A program made the position numbers and the translations under genes. A DNA stretch of 64,000 bases from Antitrichia curtipendula (Eukaryota; Streptophyta; Bryopsida; Hypnales; Leucodontaceae): the NCBI GenBank assembly GCA_951230915.1, contig OX579634.1, positions 46,637,570-46,701,569 on the forward strand, given 5' to 3'. The notes beneath the pieces were generated by a model. That model searched no databases. It worked only from the letters and a program-made list of their open reading frames with translations, and was not told where the DNA came from. Shown here in pieces: positions 1 through 11,471 of the stretch (position 1 is the stretch's first letter; the number at the start of each line of letters is the position of its first letter).

Positions 1-1
1 T

Positions 2-679
2 GACGAGCAAAAGTCATGCTCATTGGAACGACTCCTGAAAGCCCAAGAAGTTTAGAGGCGCCATAAAGAAGAGGCATTGCATTTACAGTTAAAGTTGGAG
101 TCGCTTGAGGCGGCCCTTGATGAGGAGAGATCCCTCCGGTAGGAAGTCAAGGCGAAGGTTTCAAGCCTAACAGAGCAGTTGCAAGAGGCTGAAGAGACGA
201 TTTCAAAATCGAAGGCGGCTAGCGAGGTTTTAGAGACTACGGTCTTTGATTCTGTGTCCAGGCTGTATACTCCATACCAGAAATCAATACGTCTTAGCGA
301 GCGATTGGATGAAGACAAGATTGTAACGGACTTCTTGGAGAATCATCACCTATATTCGATTGAAGAGTTTGATGTATTGCAAGGCAAGCACTCGAAGCAG
401 TTGGAGGAGTTGGAAAAAGACGTGGAGGGAAGAGTTGAAGTGCTGAGTGAGACAGCAAAGTCCTCAAACCAAGCACTTCGTAGGTCCGAGAGAGTGGCTA
501 ATATAATAGGTTCCGATAAATTTGCAAAGAGAGGGGGATTCACTCATAAGTGGACCCAGGCCAAGGACATGGCCCTTGCAGAGGAAATGTTAAAACATGC
601 TAATACACAATATTTTGCAAACAACTTTCGTATTCTACCATCATTAGTCCTCATTGCATTAAAAAAATGCCCCTTTTGA
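2..679 (+). pseudogene. Coiled-coil protein fragment with in-frame stops
   Basis: Read from base 2, one frame gives a charged, Glu/Lys/Leu-rich sequence typical of a long coiled coil, interrupted by TAG at 50-52 and TAG at 140-142. It is then open from 143 to the TGA at 677-679. The open part includes heptad-like stretches such as QLEELEKDVEGRVEVL and ends in a hydrophobic tail that may be read-through into non-coding DNA. There is no credible ATG and the left end is cut by the window edge. I do not recognise the protein. It could be the 3' part of a decayed host gene or of a transposon protein with a coiled coil. The composition bias and same-frame continuation across both stops support former coding. 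The function is unknown. Confidence 0.45.
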
Positions 680-1457
680 GTCGATAGTCAAAGTCCAAAT
701 CCTGAGCCCCTCCAAAATTATAAATTTTTTTTCATTTATCTTTTATTGTCTCTATCCATCCAAGATTAAATTAAATTAATATTCATTTTTCATTAACCCC
801 AATTTATAAATCTTTTTGAATGCATATTTGGCTCAATATTTGGTAACAATTGATATGGGATAAACAACCATATGTTGTGTTCATATATACAATCATGTTC
901 ATATATATCTATTAACACTTGGGAGCAAGGAAATTTATAACATTTATGTGGTGTTAACACTTTAACACTTACGGAGGAGGTAGCATAGATAATTTGTAAT
1001 ACTTGCATGAATAATACTTATGTGACTTGGAATCACCAACATCTATATAAATAAAGGATAAAAGTACATAAGATATAAACGTCATCATACACCTAAGTAA
1101 GCGTAATGGAAGAACAAATCTAAAGTAGTTTGTTGAGATTCTTATTTAGGCCTCTAATGATACTAAAGGATCTCTTTCTTTTGCATCAAAGTAAATTTAG
1201 AGCCCTTCCCTATTGTAGACCTAATAATCTAGTCTTTTTAAATCATCAAATCACAAATTTGTCACAATATCATAACATTGCTAATCCTCAAACGGCACAA
1301 CACTAGAATATTAAAAAGTTGATGTAAGGGACCTTGAAGTTTAAATTCTAAAGAGGTTGATGGAATTTATGGCAAGTATTCATATAAAACATAAACCTAA
1401 ACATATTAAACTTCAAGATCATTTATGGCATGTATCCATATCAACATATCAACATAT
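680..1457. other. AT-rich intergenic DNA
   Basis: No supported gene or repeat boundary is visible. The stretch is A/T-rich with short homopolymers, and its open frames are short and without recognisable content. Confidence 0.5.
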
Positions 1458-1768
1458 AAGGTAACATGTCCAAAAATCGCCCACCTAAAAACTAAAACTA
1501 AATTTTGGGAAGGCAAAACTGCTTGGAATAATTTTCAATTGATTTTCCTTGAAAGACAAGTGAAATTGGCATCTATCCCAAGTTGTTTCATATTTTTGGA
1601 GTTTTGTGGAATTAGTTATAAAATTTTGAGATTGAAATGACATAGGGCTCTAAAATTGCCCACTTCCTAAAATGAATATTGTTTGTACAGTATTGAAGGC
1701 TATGAAAAAGCAACACGTACACATAATGTACATTTGAAGATGGGGATGGTTTTAGAACCTGTTACCTT
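1458..1768. repeat. Short inverted-repeat element (AAGGTA family)
   Basis: The element is about 311 bp and is bounded by AAGGTAACA at 1458-1466 and its complement TGTTACCTT at 1760-1768. The interior around 1560-1640 matches the reverse complement of about 38870-38950, which lies in a 315 bp element with AAGGTAGGAGGTCC termini. Similar length, shared interior and similar ends make these two members of one MITE family. No clear target duplication is visible. Confidence 0.5.
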
Positions 1769-2330
1769 ATCATATTTCTAGTGGGGATGAATTTTTTTTG
1801 AGGGAGTCCGGGTGGGGTTTTTTTAGATTTTTTTAATATTTGGAAGGCAAGCAAGCAATCTCTTTTCAAAAAATAGTCAAGCTCTTGTAGCAAGAGGTTC
1901 AAGATCCAATATACAAATGCTCAAAAATGCCTTGTTGAGCAATATATTTGTTATAGGCAATATCACTTCAAAAGGTGGTCCTTGTAGCTATCTCACCACT
2001 TTTTCTCTACCATTCCAAGTATCAATAGATGCTAATAATAGAAATATCCAACAATATTTTATAAATTCCACACAAGGTTTTTGAATAAATAATTTTCCAT
2101 TATAATTTGACATCTATCTTTAGAAATATTTTTTGCCTCATCTAAGGTAAATGAACCCATCAGTGTGGACCAAATGGGAGAAAGCTCATTCTAGGCAAAT
2201 TCATATTATTTAGTGATGCAAATTTCAAGAACTTGAATTTAAATCATTGTAACAATTTTGTCCACAATGGATTTGCTTCCATTTGTATTTGCTATCGGCC
2301 CATTTACCTTACTTCATGTCTAAGTATGGT
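1769..2330. other. AT-rich intergenic DNA
   Basis: No gene is supported. The stretch contains poly-T runs and short open frames only. Confidence 0.45.
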
Positions 2331-2815
2331 ATAAGGTAAAACAATCCATTGTCGTTAGATAACCCATAGTGGACATCTAGGAAATGTTCCCATTATGGGG
2401 GGTGGGGGGGCAGTTTATGAGATTTTGGCTTCAATGCATGTCTTACATGACAATGATGGAGTGATTAGTGACTTCATTAGGAACTTCCAACATTTTAGTG
2501 TGAACTCGTTGTAAGAATTGACTTTTTATGCTTTTCATGTTAGAAAATACTATGACTGTTTCAGGTGAGCAAAATGAGCATGATGGATTCAGATTTTGTT
2601 AGTTCTAAGGAAGTCCAGAAACTATTTTGGGCCATGATGCATTGAACACTTCAAAAATTCATAGCAAATTCATACTTTGTAAAAAAAAACAATAATTTCA
2701 ATTACTTTCAATTGTTTCTCACACTTGTACTATTGTGGGGAAAAAAGTGTAAAATTTTAGCAACCACATGAGGTCAAACTCCTAATTCTAACCCCAATGC
2801 GTTGTTTTACCTTAT
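2331..2815. repeat. MITE with ATAAGGTAAAACAA terminal inverted repeats
   Basis: ATAAGGTAAAACAA at 2331-2344 is exactly inverted as TTGTTTTACCTTAT at 2802-2815, bounding 485 bp. The interior near 2540-2720 resembles 39640-39850, inside the element at 39399-39921 whose ends begin TAAGGTAAACC. The two are diverged members of one non-autonomous DNA-transposon family. No open frame of note lies inside. Confidence 0.65.
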
Positions 2816-5090
2816 TGTGAGCATTTGCAATGCACCCGAGAACCTGGACAATATAGGCACTGTGTCGGGCCTAGACTAATTTTTAATAAAAAAAAGTGCT
2901 CCAATGCAATCGTTATTTGGAACTCCACTTCCATGGCCTTGGTATGTGACCCCCCTGGGATTGACAAACTTACAAGATGTGAAGGGCCCGTAATTCGACT
3001 CACGATAGAAATAATCATTATTGTCAATCTTTTTCCACATTGTTATCCATGCCAATCAATTCAACCTTTCCTTGTTTCAATGAAAAGTCTTTTTTTAATG
3101 TAGATTGTTTTCTTTCTTTTTATAATGCAAAAAAGTCCACTTGACATTAGGATTGCCAGCTTTGCAGTGGGTCAAGTTTTCCAAAGAATAACCCAACACT
3201 TCCACGGTCTCGTGAAAAATGGCCCGCCATTTGCCGTTACAGGGCTTGTATGCTGAGCACACACTGCAGATGCTGAGTGAGGAAAAGGCCACAGTTTTTT
3301 TACCTTTGTCCTCATGAACAGTTTGAGAGCCTGTATTCCGCTTGGCATGCATGGCAGAGGCCCATTCATTATTGATGCGCACCTGCTGAAGCTATATTGG
3401 CCATGGCATGAACATTATTGGCAGTCAGGACCCGGCCAGCATCTTGTTCCTCTCAGTCAGTCACATGAAAAGAATTGACACAAACTTATGTAGCTCGCTG
3501 ATCAATGGAGTCGCCAATCATGGCAAGCAACTCTCATCATTGGGCATGAAACTTACAACCCCAAATCTCAATTCCCAAATGAAAAAATCTTAAACGAGAG
3601 CAAAAATAACAAATCTTATTGATCTTCAACAGACCCTCACAAAAATCAAAACGACTGAAAAACAGATTGAAGCAAAAAGAAAAGAAAAGGTGGAACTGAA
3701 GCTCAAACTACTACATCCAGAACAAGCCTTTAATGCTCTTGCTGAAGGACAACAATATTATGTGGTCAATCATGTTACTACTAGGCTGTAAGTTGAAGAG
3801 GTGCAGCGGATTGGTGATCAATAGAAGCTTTCAATCCTTCTTGTTCCATCTTTTGCACAGTATCAATCGAAGGTCAGGGAAACAATTGAGAAAAGTTTGT
3901 GATTTTCTTGTTAACTAATGTTAACTGATAGCAAATGGGTCATTCATTGAATTCAACTTGGTTATTTCATCATGTGTTCTTAACTGTAGAAAGAATTCTT
4001 GAAAGTTGGTTTTCGAATTTTTCATGTTTGAAATACTTCAAGTTTGAATCTGGGGATTTCATCCTAATGAAACTTGCCCAAAAATTTCAGCCTAAAAATG
4101 TAGAAAATGAGTGTGTTTTTGATGAGGAGAATGTAGACATGAATTTTTGGATCTACTCACGCCATCAACCATAAGGACTTTAACCCCAAAATGACCCTGG
4201 AAATTCCTAAGCTTCTAGGAATTTGTTTTAAATTGAGTTAAAAGCCAACATTTTGGTAAGTTGTATCAATTTTTTTTGAATTGTAACCGTATAAAATCAA
4301 ACTAGACATGTTAGACATCACATTAGAAAAGAAAACACAACAATATCTCTTACGGATTGAAAGATTATAATGTTTGATCATGAGGGTGTTAAAATTGCAA
4401 AAGTGATTTGAAGTCTTTCAATCCTCTTTTCACATGTCAAATCTAAAAATTTGGTCACCAAAAAAATATGATGTTGAAGGGCCTAACATGCATAATCCCA
4501 ATCAATTTATGACTTCTCAAAATCTACTCTACAATTTTTTTGGATGAATTTCTAATGTGATTTTTTCTCAAAGATCTAGTGTATTTGAGGCTCATTCCCA
4601 AGAGCCCTCAACACTACAAAAGTCAAGATTGCAATGGACACCCGTGCACAAAATCTTGAATAGAAAAATCATAATCAATCATTTTCAAAATCAGATTTTT
4701 GAAGCTAAAATTAAACTTCAAAAAATAATTTATCAAAAATATAAATTTAGTAAGGTTCTTTTTAACTTCAAAAATTGGTCAAGGACACATTCTGTCCTCA
4801 GGGTCCTTTTGGGGTTAATGTTTAAACCCTCATAGCTTTGCATATGGCATCTAATTAACCTCAATATTAAAGACAGTACTTTGGTGTATTGAAATCCTCT
4901 CTCATTGATAACAGGAACATTTGGGCAGTACAGAAAATGATTTAAATTTTTTTTAATTTCACACAAATGAAACGGAATTTCATTGCAAAGATAAAATTCA
5001 AGAACTGCTAACTTAGTCACAAGTGGCACAGAAAGCGATTTTCATGGAGTCATGGATCTACTCACATCCAAAGACATGGATGAAACGTAC
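2816..5090. other. Intergenic DNA without a supported gene
   Basis: Composition is mixed, with somewhat higher G+C near 2830-3010 and 3190-3380. Short open frames exist on both strands but none shows family motifs, splice-compatible exons or a second copy in the window. The rest is AT-rich. Confidence 0.4.
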
Positions 5091-5558
5091 TTAACATGGA
5101 TGATAACTCGGATGCCAGTAGTACTCTTGCAATGACACAAAACCCAAATCCTTCAACTGAGCTGAGGGATATCTTGCAGTCGTCGGCTCATCGCTGAATT
5201 GAAGAGTGATTTCATTCCACTGGAAGAGCTGGAGTTCTAACAATCTCGGAAGCAAATCCAACACCCCACCAATTACTACCCTGGAAGCGAAATAACTGCA
5301 ACCCATATGATGGAGTGTGGGAGACTTTCCATACGATTGCAAGCAAAGGCAGGAACGTACAGTACTGTACAGCAATGAAACCAACGGCAGGGGGCGAAAT
5401 GATGAAACCAGAAATTTGAAAGCGTTCCTGTCAGACATAGAAATGCTTGCAAACCCAGTCTCACTTGCTAATTTGCCACTGGAAGTGGGCTCCTTCTTGG
5501 CTTTCCCAGTTTGCGTCTTCAAGCTGTACGTTGCGTTAGTTTCTCCATCATTCGTCAT
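5091..5558 (-). CDS. Uncertain open reading frame upstream of the DUF1218 gene
   Basis: This is an uninterrupted 155-codon frame on the minus strand. The first forty residues are Lys/Thr/Ser/Glu-rich and the later part is hydrophobic and less protein-like, so a first exon followed by intron or non-coding DNA is possible. It is divergent from the DUF1218 gene, with about 330 bp between the two start codons. I do not recognise the sequence and see no domain. It may be chance, because the G+C content here is higher than in the surroundings. Confidence 0.2.
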   Translation of the reverse strand: MTNDGETNATYSLKTQTGKAKKEPTSSGKLASETGFASISMSDRNAFKFLVSSFRPLPLVSLLYSTVRSCLCLQSYGKSPTLHHMGCSYFASRVVIGGVLDLLPRLLELQLFQWNEITLQFSDEPTTARYPSAQLKDLGFVSLQEYYWHPSYHPC

Positions 5559-5890
5559 CGCTATAGCGTTCTGCGTTTCTTGCGTTTCACCAGGTACACA
5601 TTGCTGCTTCTCAAGTGGTGACCTTTCTTTGCAATAGAGTTGTGTGTGAGGTTTTGCATCAAATCCAGACCTTACGTGAACTCAAGCTACTTTGTAGTGT
5701 ACTATGCCAGCTAGAATCCTCCTGTCAATGCCAATGTCGGCGATGGCATGGGAGCTGTAGGCTTGCATTGTTTCTGGGTGGGCTTCCGTGAACTCAAGCT
5801 TTGTGTTTCTGTGTGTTTGCGTTTGCGTTTGCGGGAACGTTTGATAGAAGCAGTTGGCAGTCGGAGTTTGCAGCGAATAGTTTGGTCAAG
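5559..5890 (+). promoter_or_regulatory. Promoter/5' leader region of the DUF1218 gene
   Basis: This is the non-coding stretch immediately before the ATG at 5891. It holds repeated TTTGCGTTTGCG-like sequence at about 5815-5840 and no clear TATA box. Its position suggests that it supplies the promoter and 5' UTR, but no element can be assigned. Confidence 0.35.
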
Positions 5891-6831
5891 ATGGGGTCTC
5901 CTTCTGGCTTGGTGATCGGCATCAGCGCCGTCTTCTACCTCATCGCCTTTGGTCTTGCTCTCGGGGCAATGGCCAGGAGGAGCAAGGTGATCACGACTTT
6001 GAACATTCTCTATCCTCTGTTCTCTGCTTTTGCTCTCCATTCTTTAATCTCTTTTCTTGGCGCGAGGAACTTCATGTACAATCAGTAGATTGTGCTGTAC
6101 GTTTTGCGATTTCTTCTCTTGATTCTTGGTTATGTCGCGCGATCCCTTTCTTTGTGACTCCTTCAGTCTTGCTGAAACGACGGTTGTAGACAGGCCTTGG
6201 TGAGCTTTCGAACGACTGTATATGTCGGCATCTGACGGAATGGAGGATTGGTTTGCTTTTAGGGGGACGTGACGCTAATCGACGAGGACATGGGCACCTT
6301 GAAGTGCCAGTACACAACAGACATGGCGACAGGCCTTGCAGCTGGCGCTTTCCTGTTCCTCGTGGTTGCGCAGGCTTTCGTTATGGGTGTTACAAAATGT
6401 CTCTGCTGCGGGAGTGCCGCCAAGCCAGGAGGCGCTCGAGCTGTCGCTTTCATACTATTCATCCTCTCATGGTAATTAAACGAGCTCTAAACTGTATCAA
6501 CTTGCGTGCTTTGTCCCAGTGTTCTCTCGAGTTTTCGATCAATTGCTTACGGACGTTTCGATGAGTGTGGTGCAGGATATGTTTCATTGTAGCCTCGGCA
6601 GCGCTTATCGCGGGTGCAAGCGAGAACAAAATCCAGACCAAGGGCTTGTTCTCGTCGCCAGATGTGACATGCAAGCAAGTGCAGAAGAGTTTGTTCGCAG
6701 CAGCTGCGGCTTTCACCTTCATCACGGCGCTGACAGCTGAGATTTACTTCGTTCTAATCTCGATGGCGCGAGAGGGAGGCTCGGCGTGGCCGTCGTATAA
6801 CAACAACAATGGTCCAAGTGCCTACACTTGA
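5891..6831 (+). CDS. DUF1218 family four-helix membrane protein
   Basis: Three exons join in frame: 5891-5986, 6263-6471 and 6576-6831, giving 186 residues. Donors are GTGATC and GTAATT; acceptors end TTTTAG and GTGCAG. The protein starts with a hydrophobic helix (about residues 7-27) that may act as a signal anchor. A short loop with the Cys-containing segment GTLKCQY follows, then three more membrane helices (about 53-73, 87-108 and 132-155) and a polar Asn-rich tail. A CLCCG cluster follows helix 2. This order of helices and cysteines is that of the plant DUF1218 family, which includes the MODIFYING WALL LIGNIN proteins of the endomembrane system or plasma membrane. Which paralogue this is cannot be told from sequence alone. 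The gene is intact and in a G+C-richer patch. Confidence 0.85.
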
Positions 6832-7848
6832 AACCCAAGATCGACATCTACAGTTTTGGGCAGGCCAGAGCTACTTAGGTCTTACTCTTGCCAAGTTACA
6901 TGGAAGTGTATCTCATGCCTCCATCAAGCAACTAAACTTCAGTCATTCTGTAGTTTTGGGCCAGCGCAACTTAGGTCTTACTTGCTGACATGGAAGTGTG
7001 CCTTACACCTCCATCAAGTAACTGGACTTCATTTATTCTACTGTTTTGATTCATTTTGATGCTCTCATCAATCAAAGGAAACCGGAAACATTTGGACATT
7101 TTCAATTCCTCTCTCATTTGATGAATGTAGCTTTATGGACATTGTCCTCTTGCATTTGATCAATGCATATAAATCTGAGTGCCGTTAGTCATCATGTCTC
7201 CGGCCAAAGTGATCTTCGCTGTTTAGCAGAAATCCATGTACTGCCATCTTGCTACGATTCACTGACGACAGATCAACACCTGTTCACAGAAGTTAAGTCT
7301 GCAGGATTTCACGGTTTGAGAATTTCATGCACACGTTTGTATTTTCGAAATTTGAATTTTTCAAAAATTTGAACGTATTACTGGATGGATATCCTGACGC
7401 AGCTTGATTTTGTGCTCAATGCGCCTCTTCGGAAGAGTTGCGTCCGTCGAGGATACTAGGCCGCCATGCCTGTGTAAGGGTGCCAACGCTAGAGAACCCT
7501 GCCTCAGTTCTCTCTGAATTCCGCACAGGCTTGCACAGAATAGGACTACACCATTTAGGGTTTCGAACACGTTCAAAACCAAGCGTGGAGAACTTAGAAT
7601 CTCTCAGCGGTTTAGGAATTCTGTTGCCTGGCTTGCTCCCCTTCCACAGGCTTCCACAGAATAGGATTTCCACCATCTACAGTTTCGATCGTGGAGAGCT
7701 TAAAATCTCTCGGTCCTTGAATTTCTGTCCTCCATTTGTAGACTGCAGGTTTTCAGATTTGTGTGCGACTAACAACAATCCTCTCACCAAGGCGACTGAA
7801 TTCGAGCCTCTCCAGGTAAGCTCCGTTAAGCCCTAACAATCTGCTGAG
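6832..7848 (+). other. Intergenic region with 3' UTR and promoter of the next gene
   Basis: Two imperfect copies of a TCTTACTTGC/ACATGGAAGTGTG segment lie at about 6870-7025, a short tandem duplication just after the DUF1218 stop. From about 7430 to 7848 the sequence is G+C-richer and probably holds the 5' leader of the following gene. CTCCAG/GTAAGC at 7811-7822 looks like a 5' splice site, so a leader intron is possible, but no acceptor before the ATG is convincing. Confidence 0.4.
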
Positions 7849-8529
7849 ATGTCGAACCGCGAAGACAGCTTTCACCCCTTCACAGAAAAACTCTACAACT
7901 CTCGCGACCCCCCTTACAAAGACCCCACCAAACCCCGCGCCGCCGACTTCTACGACTCCGAGGTCTCCATCAACTGGAAATCTTGCGACCGACCTCAACC
8001 CGACGACAGCGAGACGTTCGCTCACAACCCCAAGTGGCTCAAAGACCACGACCGTCGCGACTACCGCCACCACCGCATCGAGCAGCTCCTCCAGCACGTC
8101 TGTCTCCGCAACAAGGACGAGCCTTTCGACATTTACATCGAGAGAGCTTACTGCGATGCGCATGTGGCTCTCAAAGCACATGGCAAGGGAGAGTATGGAG
8201 ATGACTACCCCACATTGCTCGATCGATGGGTGTTTCGGTTCGTGAAAGGGTTTAAACTTCTGTCGAGATTGAATGGGAAGAAGTGGGATCCGAACGATGA
8301 GAAGATGCTCACGAAGCTCGTGAGGGAAGAGTGCGAGATTCTGAGCAAGCTAGATGAGGTGTTTGTGGATCCGTATGAGAAAGTGAGGAAGGTGAAGAGA
8401 GCGTGGGAGCCTGTGAAAGAGGACAACTACCCTCCTGGTGGAGAGCCGGGGATGTGGAATCCTCCTGGACCGTCCCAAACAGATTTGAACCCTGCGCTGC
8501 ATCGGATGTTCCATGACAGATATCAATGA
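7849..8529 (+). CDS. Unrecognised 226-residue soluble protein
   Basis: A single open exon runs from ATG at 7849 to TGA at 8527. The codon usage is strongly G/C-ending (many AAC, CTC, GAC), unlike the surrounding AT-rich DNA, which supports true coding. The protein is hydrophilic, rich in Asp, Arg, Pro and Tyr, and has no signal peptide or membrane segment. It contains a run of charged residues and histidines (DHDRRDYRHHRIEQLL, about 64-79) and a basic helical part (about 119-175). The C-terminus is Pro/Gly-rich (PPGGEPGMWNPPGPS). I do not recognise the family and no catalytic motif is evident. A small conserved structural or organelle-complex subunit would fit the composition, but that is a guess. 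Confidence 0.75.
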   Translation: MSNREDSFHPFTEKLYNSRDPPYKDPTKPRAADFYDSEVSINWKSCDRPQPDDSETFAHNPKWLKDHDRRDYRHHRIEQLLQHVCLRNKDEPFDIYIERAYCDAHVALKAHGKGEYGDDYPTLLDRWVFRFVKGFKLLSRLNGKKWDPNDEKMLTKLVREECEILSKLDEVFVDPYEKVRKVKRAWEPVKEDNYPPGGEPGMWNPPGPSQTDLNPALHRMFHDRYQ

Positions 8530-9528
8530 CATCCAAAGCAGATAAACATGCCTTGCTCCCTTGTGTTTGCTTTGCTGCTTTGGTAATCCTGAAGGTGGGC
8601 CGGGTCTATTGAAGTTCTGAAAGAGGTACAGTGCACGTGTTTCCTTGCATCCCATGTTTCTAACTCCTGGATGGCGCCCAAAGTTCGTGGTATGCAGGTT
8701 GATTCTGGACAGATGAGGACGTTGTGAGGGCGCAAGAATGGTCTCAATCTTGCCTTTTGATTGCTGCAAGAGTTCAAATGGATTATAGCGAAGACCGCTG
8801 CGGATGCACACATTAGTGGATGGAAACTAGCTGTGATTGTTTAGAGTAAACATACTCTTGTTTTCCAGAGATTCATAGACCTAGTTTTGCCAATTCAAGG
8901 CTCATATATGTATGAGACATTTATATTTTGTATTAGGACTTCGAATTTCTAGAAATGTTTCCTGATTATCCAATTCTTCGCCTCACTACCGGGAATATTA
9001 CCGTGTGCCTGAGCCGTCTGATCGGTTTGTGTAAACCTTGTGTTTTCGATATTACAGATAAGAGTCTGAATTGATTTTTTTTCGTTGATTTGGCCAGTTT
9101 AGACATGTTTTTCATCCACGATGATGTTCTTCATTATGAAATATATGCATGTTTAAAAAAAAAAAAATTGGGATTTTTTACCACATTTTGTAATTAATAT
9201 GAATTTCTTTAGAATCTCTTCCAAAAATTATAGAAAACTCAAATTCTCACCAAAATTTACAAAAAAAATAATCATTTATAGCTCACACATGCTTCCATCT
9301 CAAAAAATGAATATAAGGTTAAATTTTAAGTAAATTTGATGGGTTAAAATTGAGTGTGAATGAAAGCTAGATTTCTTGGTAATAGGATTGGCATCCAAGA
9401 ATTAATTGTTAAGAGAAGTGGATAAGACCCGTCTACCGTCTGACCTAGTTTGTCTGTAGTTGATCCTCCTAGATTCCCTGCCTTTGTATTTGTGCCTTCT
9501 TCTGCAAAGAAAGCTTGGGTGCAGTGAG
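8530..9528. other. 3' flank and intergenic DNA
   Basis: The first few hundred bases are probably the 3' UTR of the 226-residue protein gene. From about 9060 the DNA is AT-rich with A and T tracts. No gene is supported. Confidence 0.4.
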
Positions 9529-9531
9529 TTA

Positions 9532-9551
9532 GAGCATCCACACTGCAACTC
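9532..9551 (+). repeat. Possible left terminus of a PIF/Harbinger element
   Basis: GAGCATCCACACTGCAACTC directly follows TTA (9529-9531). Plant Harbinger/Tourist elements often start GAGCATCCACA and duplicate a 3-bp TTA target. A relic Myb-like ORF of that superfamily lies 2 kb downstream. I could not find the matching inverted end, so the assignment is tentative. Confidence 0.4.
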
Positions 9552-10960
9552 ACCAAGGGGGCTCAACACAGTCATTGGGCGAGCGAGGACTGTAGAAGTG
9601 CCCCACGGTAGGCTCGCCAAAAGGAGAAAAACGATCGGCCACGCCAAACTTTGAAGGTGGCACTAGCAAACAATGCAACTTGCACATGGCGCACCATGAG
9701 GCTGACTACTTGTACGAAGATTGTGTCAACATTGAACGGCTCTCTGGCATTGTTATTGACACAACCACGTTGTTTCTTTTGTACTTGGGTGTGGTGAAGG
9801 AGTTGCACAGGCAAGGAGCAAGGGATTTTTGAAACAATCAGATGAGCAATTGGGTTTAGGGTTTGAGGGAAGTGCAGAATTGGGAGGTTTGAGGGACTTG
9901 ACCGAAAGAAGAAAAATAGCAAGGGTGGAAGAAAGGCCAAGTTGTGGAGGTGCAACATTGAATCGTGGAGGTTGCGGTCGAGCAACGCATGTGTTGACAA
10001 GACGTGGAGGTCGCAAAGGAGCAACCTTTGCTTCAGACGCTGCAGCTACAGTAGTAGCCGGATGTGAGATTGTAGAGGGAGCTTTGCTAGTAGCTCCAAA
10101 GTTCTCACAAACAGGGCAAAGAGGTATGGCATCAAGGTCTGCATCACAACATGTTAGTACAAACCAGTCAGTGAAAGAAGTGTAGGGTTAGGGTTCACGT
10201 GAATGTTTGTGACCTTCATTTTGCGTTATCAAAGTCAATGCACAATGCTCCTTCTATCTTCTAAGCTCTACCAATTCGTAAAAGCTTGTTGTTTTGCACT
10301 TTAGAGTTTGCAACTGAACAAAAATTTGTTGTTTCTATCCTTCTTGGTGTTAGTTGTGTGTAATAGAACCGCTCTCTCGAACTTTGCAGTAGACAACCCT
10401 TCTCTGCATGATGCTAACAGTTTCTTCACGTCGAGGTCTATACCTGCAAGAGGGACATTTAGACGAGAGCTTGAGAACAATATTTTTCATACGAATGGAA
10501 ATAAAAATGGAAGAAGGATCTAAACGTAGGTAAGGTTAATGCAAACTGTAAAATCTAAATGCAGAGATTTGCTTGTGCTAAATTAGAAACTGAAAAAAAG
10601 ATCAAGTCCCTAGAGCAACCTAGTTCTGCACTTCTACACTTTCCGAGCCTTCTTGACAAACAAGAGATACCATAGTTTAGAAATCGATTCTACTTGGCAT
10701 AAAGTTATCTAAAGAAATACAGACCTTAGAAATTTAATCTCCCCATAGTTGTTAATTGGCTTGAATAAAAAAGATCAATTCACGCCTAGATAAACGGCAG
10801 ATTCAAAACCATGGCGTGTAACAATTTTGTGTATATATTTGTGTAGGGGTCTTTCTATAATTTAGTAATTCAAAAACGATTTGGAAAAGTTTACTAAATA
10901 GTTTGTGTTGGTCTTGCTTGTTCTAATGCCATGTTAAGAGCTTCCTTAATAATTGACCGT
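9552..10960. other. Non-coding part of a probable transposon relic
   Basis: G+C-richer DNA up to about 10200, with open frames on both strands that lack recognisable content, then AT-rich DNA. It lies between the possible Harbinger terminus and the Myb-like ORF and may be old element sequence. An ordinary gene is not supported. Confidence 0.3.
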
Positions 10961-11160
10961 ATTCTTGGATGGACTACAAGAACAAATTTGTGCTTTCAAT
11001 GATGTTTAAGTAACAATTTTATACTGCAATTCCATCATTTCTTGCTTGGTTTCCTCCCGTATTTTTGGTTGGACTATAGAAGCAAATTGGTGCTTTCAAT
11101 CTTGTTTAAGTAACAATTTTATATTGCAATTTTGTCATTTCTTTCTAGGTTTCCTCCCAT
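10961..11160 (+). repeat. 100-bp tandem duplication
   Basis: Two adjacent copies of a 100-bp unit (10961-11060 and 11061-11160) share GTGCTTTCAAT, GTTTAAGTAACAATTTTAT and TTTCCTCCC at the same offsets. The copies have diverged at perhaps one base in seven. Each unit is non-coding. Confidence 0.75.
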
Positions 11161-11189
11161 TACAACAAAACAAATTTATAAGAAAAAAC

Positions 11190-11246
11190 ACAAAGTAAAC
11201 TAATTATCATGAAAAAATCTCCTCTGAGACTATTGTTTTGTGATAT
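11190..11246 (-). mobile_element. Deleted tail of a Harbinger transposase gene
   Basis: CAAAGTAAACTAATTATCAT and the following GAAAAAAT match 20693-20719 beside the transposase fragment. The sequence then jumps to CTCCTCTGAGACTAT, which matches 20892-20906 inside that fragment. About 170 bp present at 20.7 kb are missing here. This identifies the DNA as the 3' end of a minus-strand transposase gene of the same family, shortened by an internal deletion. Confidence 0.6.
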
Positions 11247-11471
11247 GCATTTTTCAATGTTTGTGGACATCTCTAGAAATCTAGCCGATTCTATCGTAGC
11301 ATCAAAGGCATTATATTAGTGGTCTAAAAATCTAGAATTGTATCATAGCATTTATCCTTCTAAGCAAAATTTAATACTTTGATGGGGTTGTTGTTTTTCT
11401 TTTGATGTATGCTTCCGATTTATGATTATTGGAATCCTCTTGTTAATTGAACAAGAGGGCAGCTGGTCTAA

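Noticed and set aside
3095..3382. 95-codon minus-strand frame in a G+C-richer patch
   Set aside because: No recognisable motif, no splice partner and no second copy; codon use is not distinctive.
9572..10024. 150-codon minus-strand frame
   Set aside because: No family-like wording, overlapped by another open frame on the plus strand, and located in a probable transposon relic.
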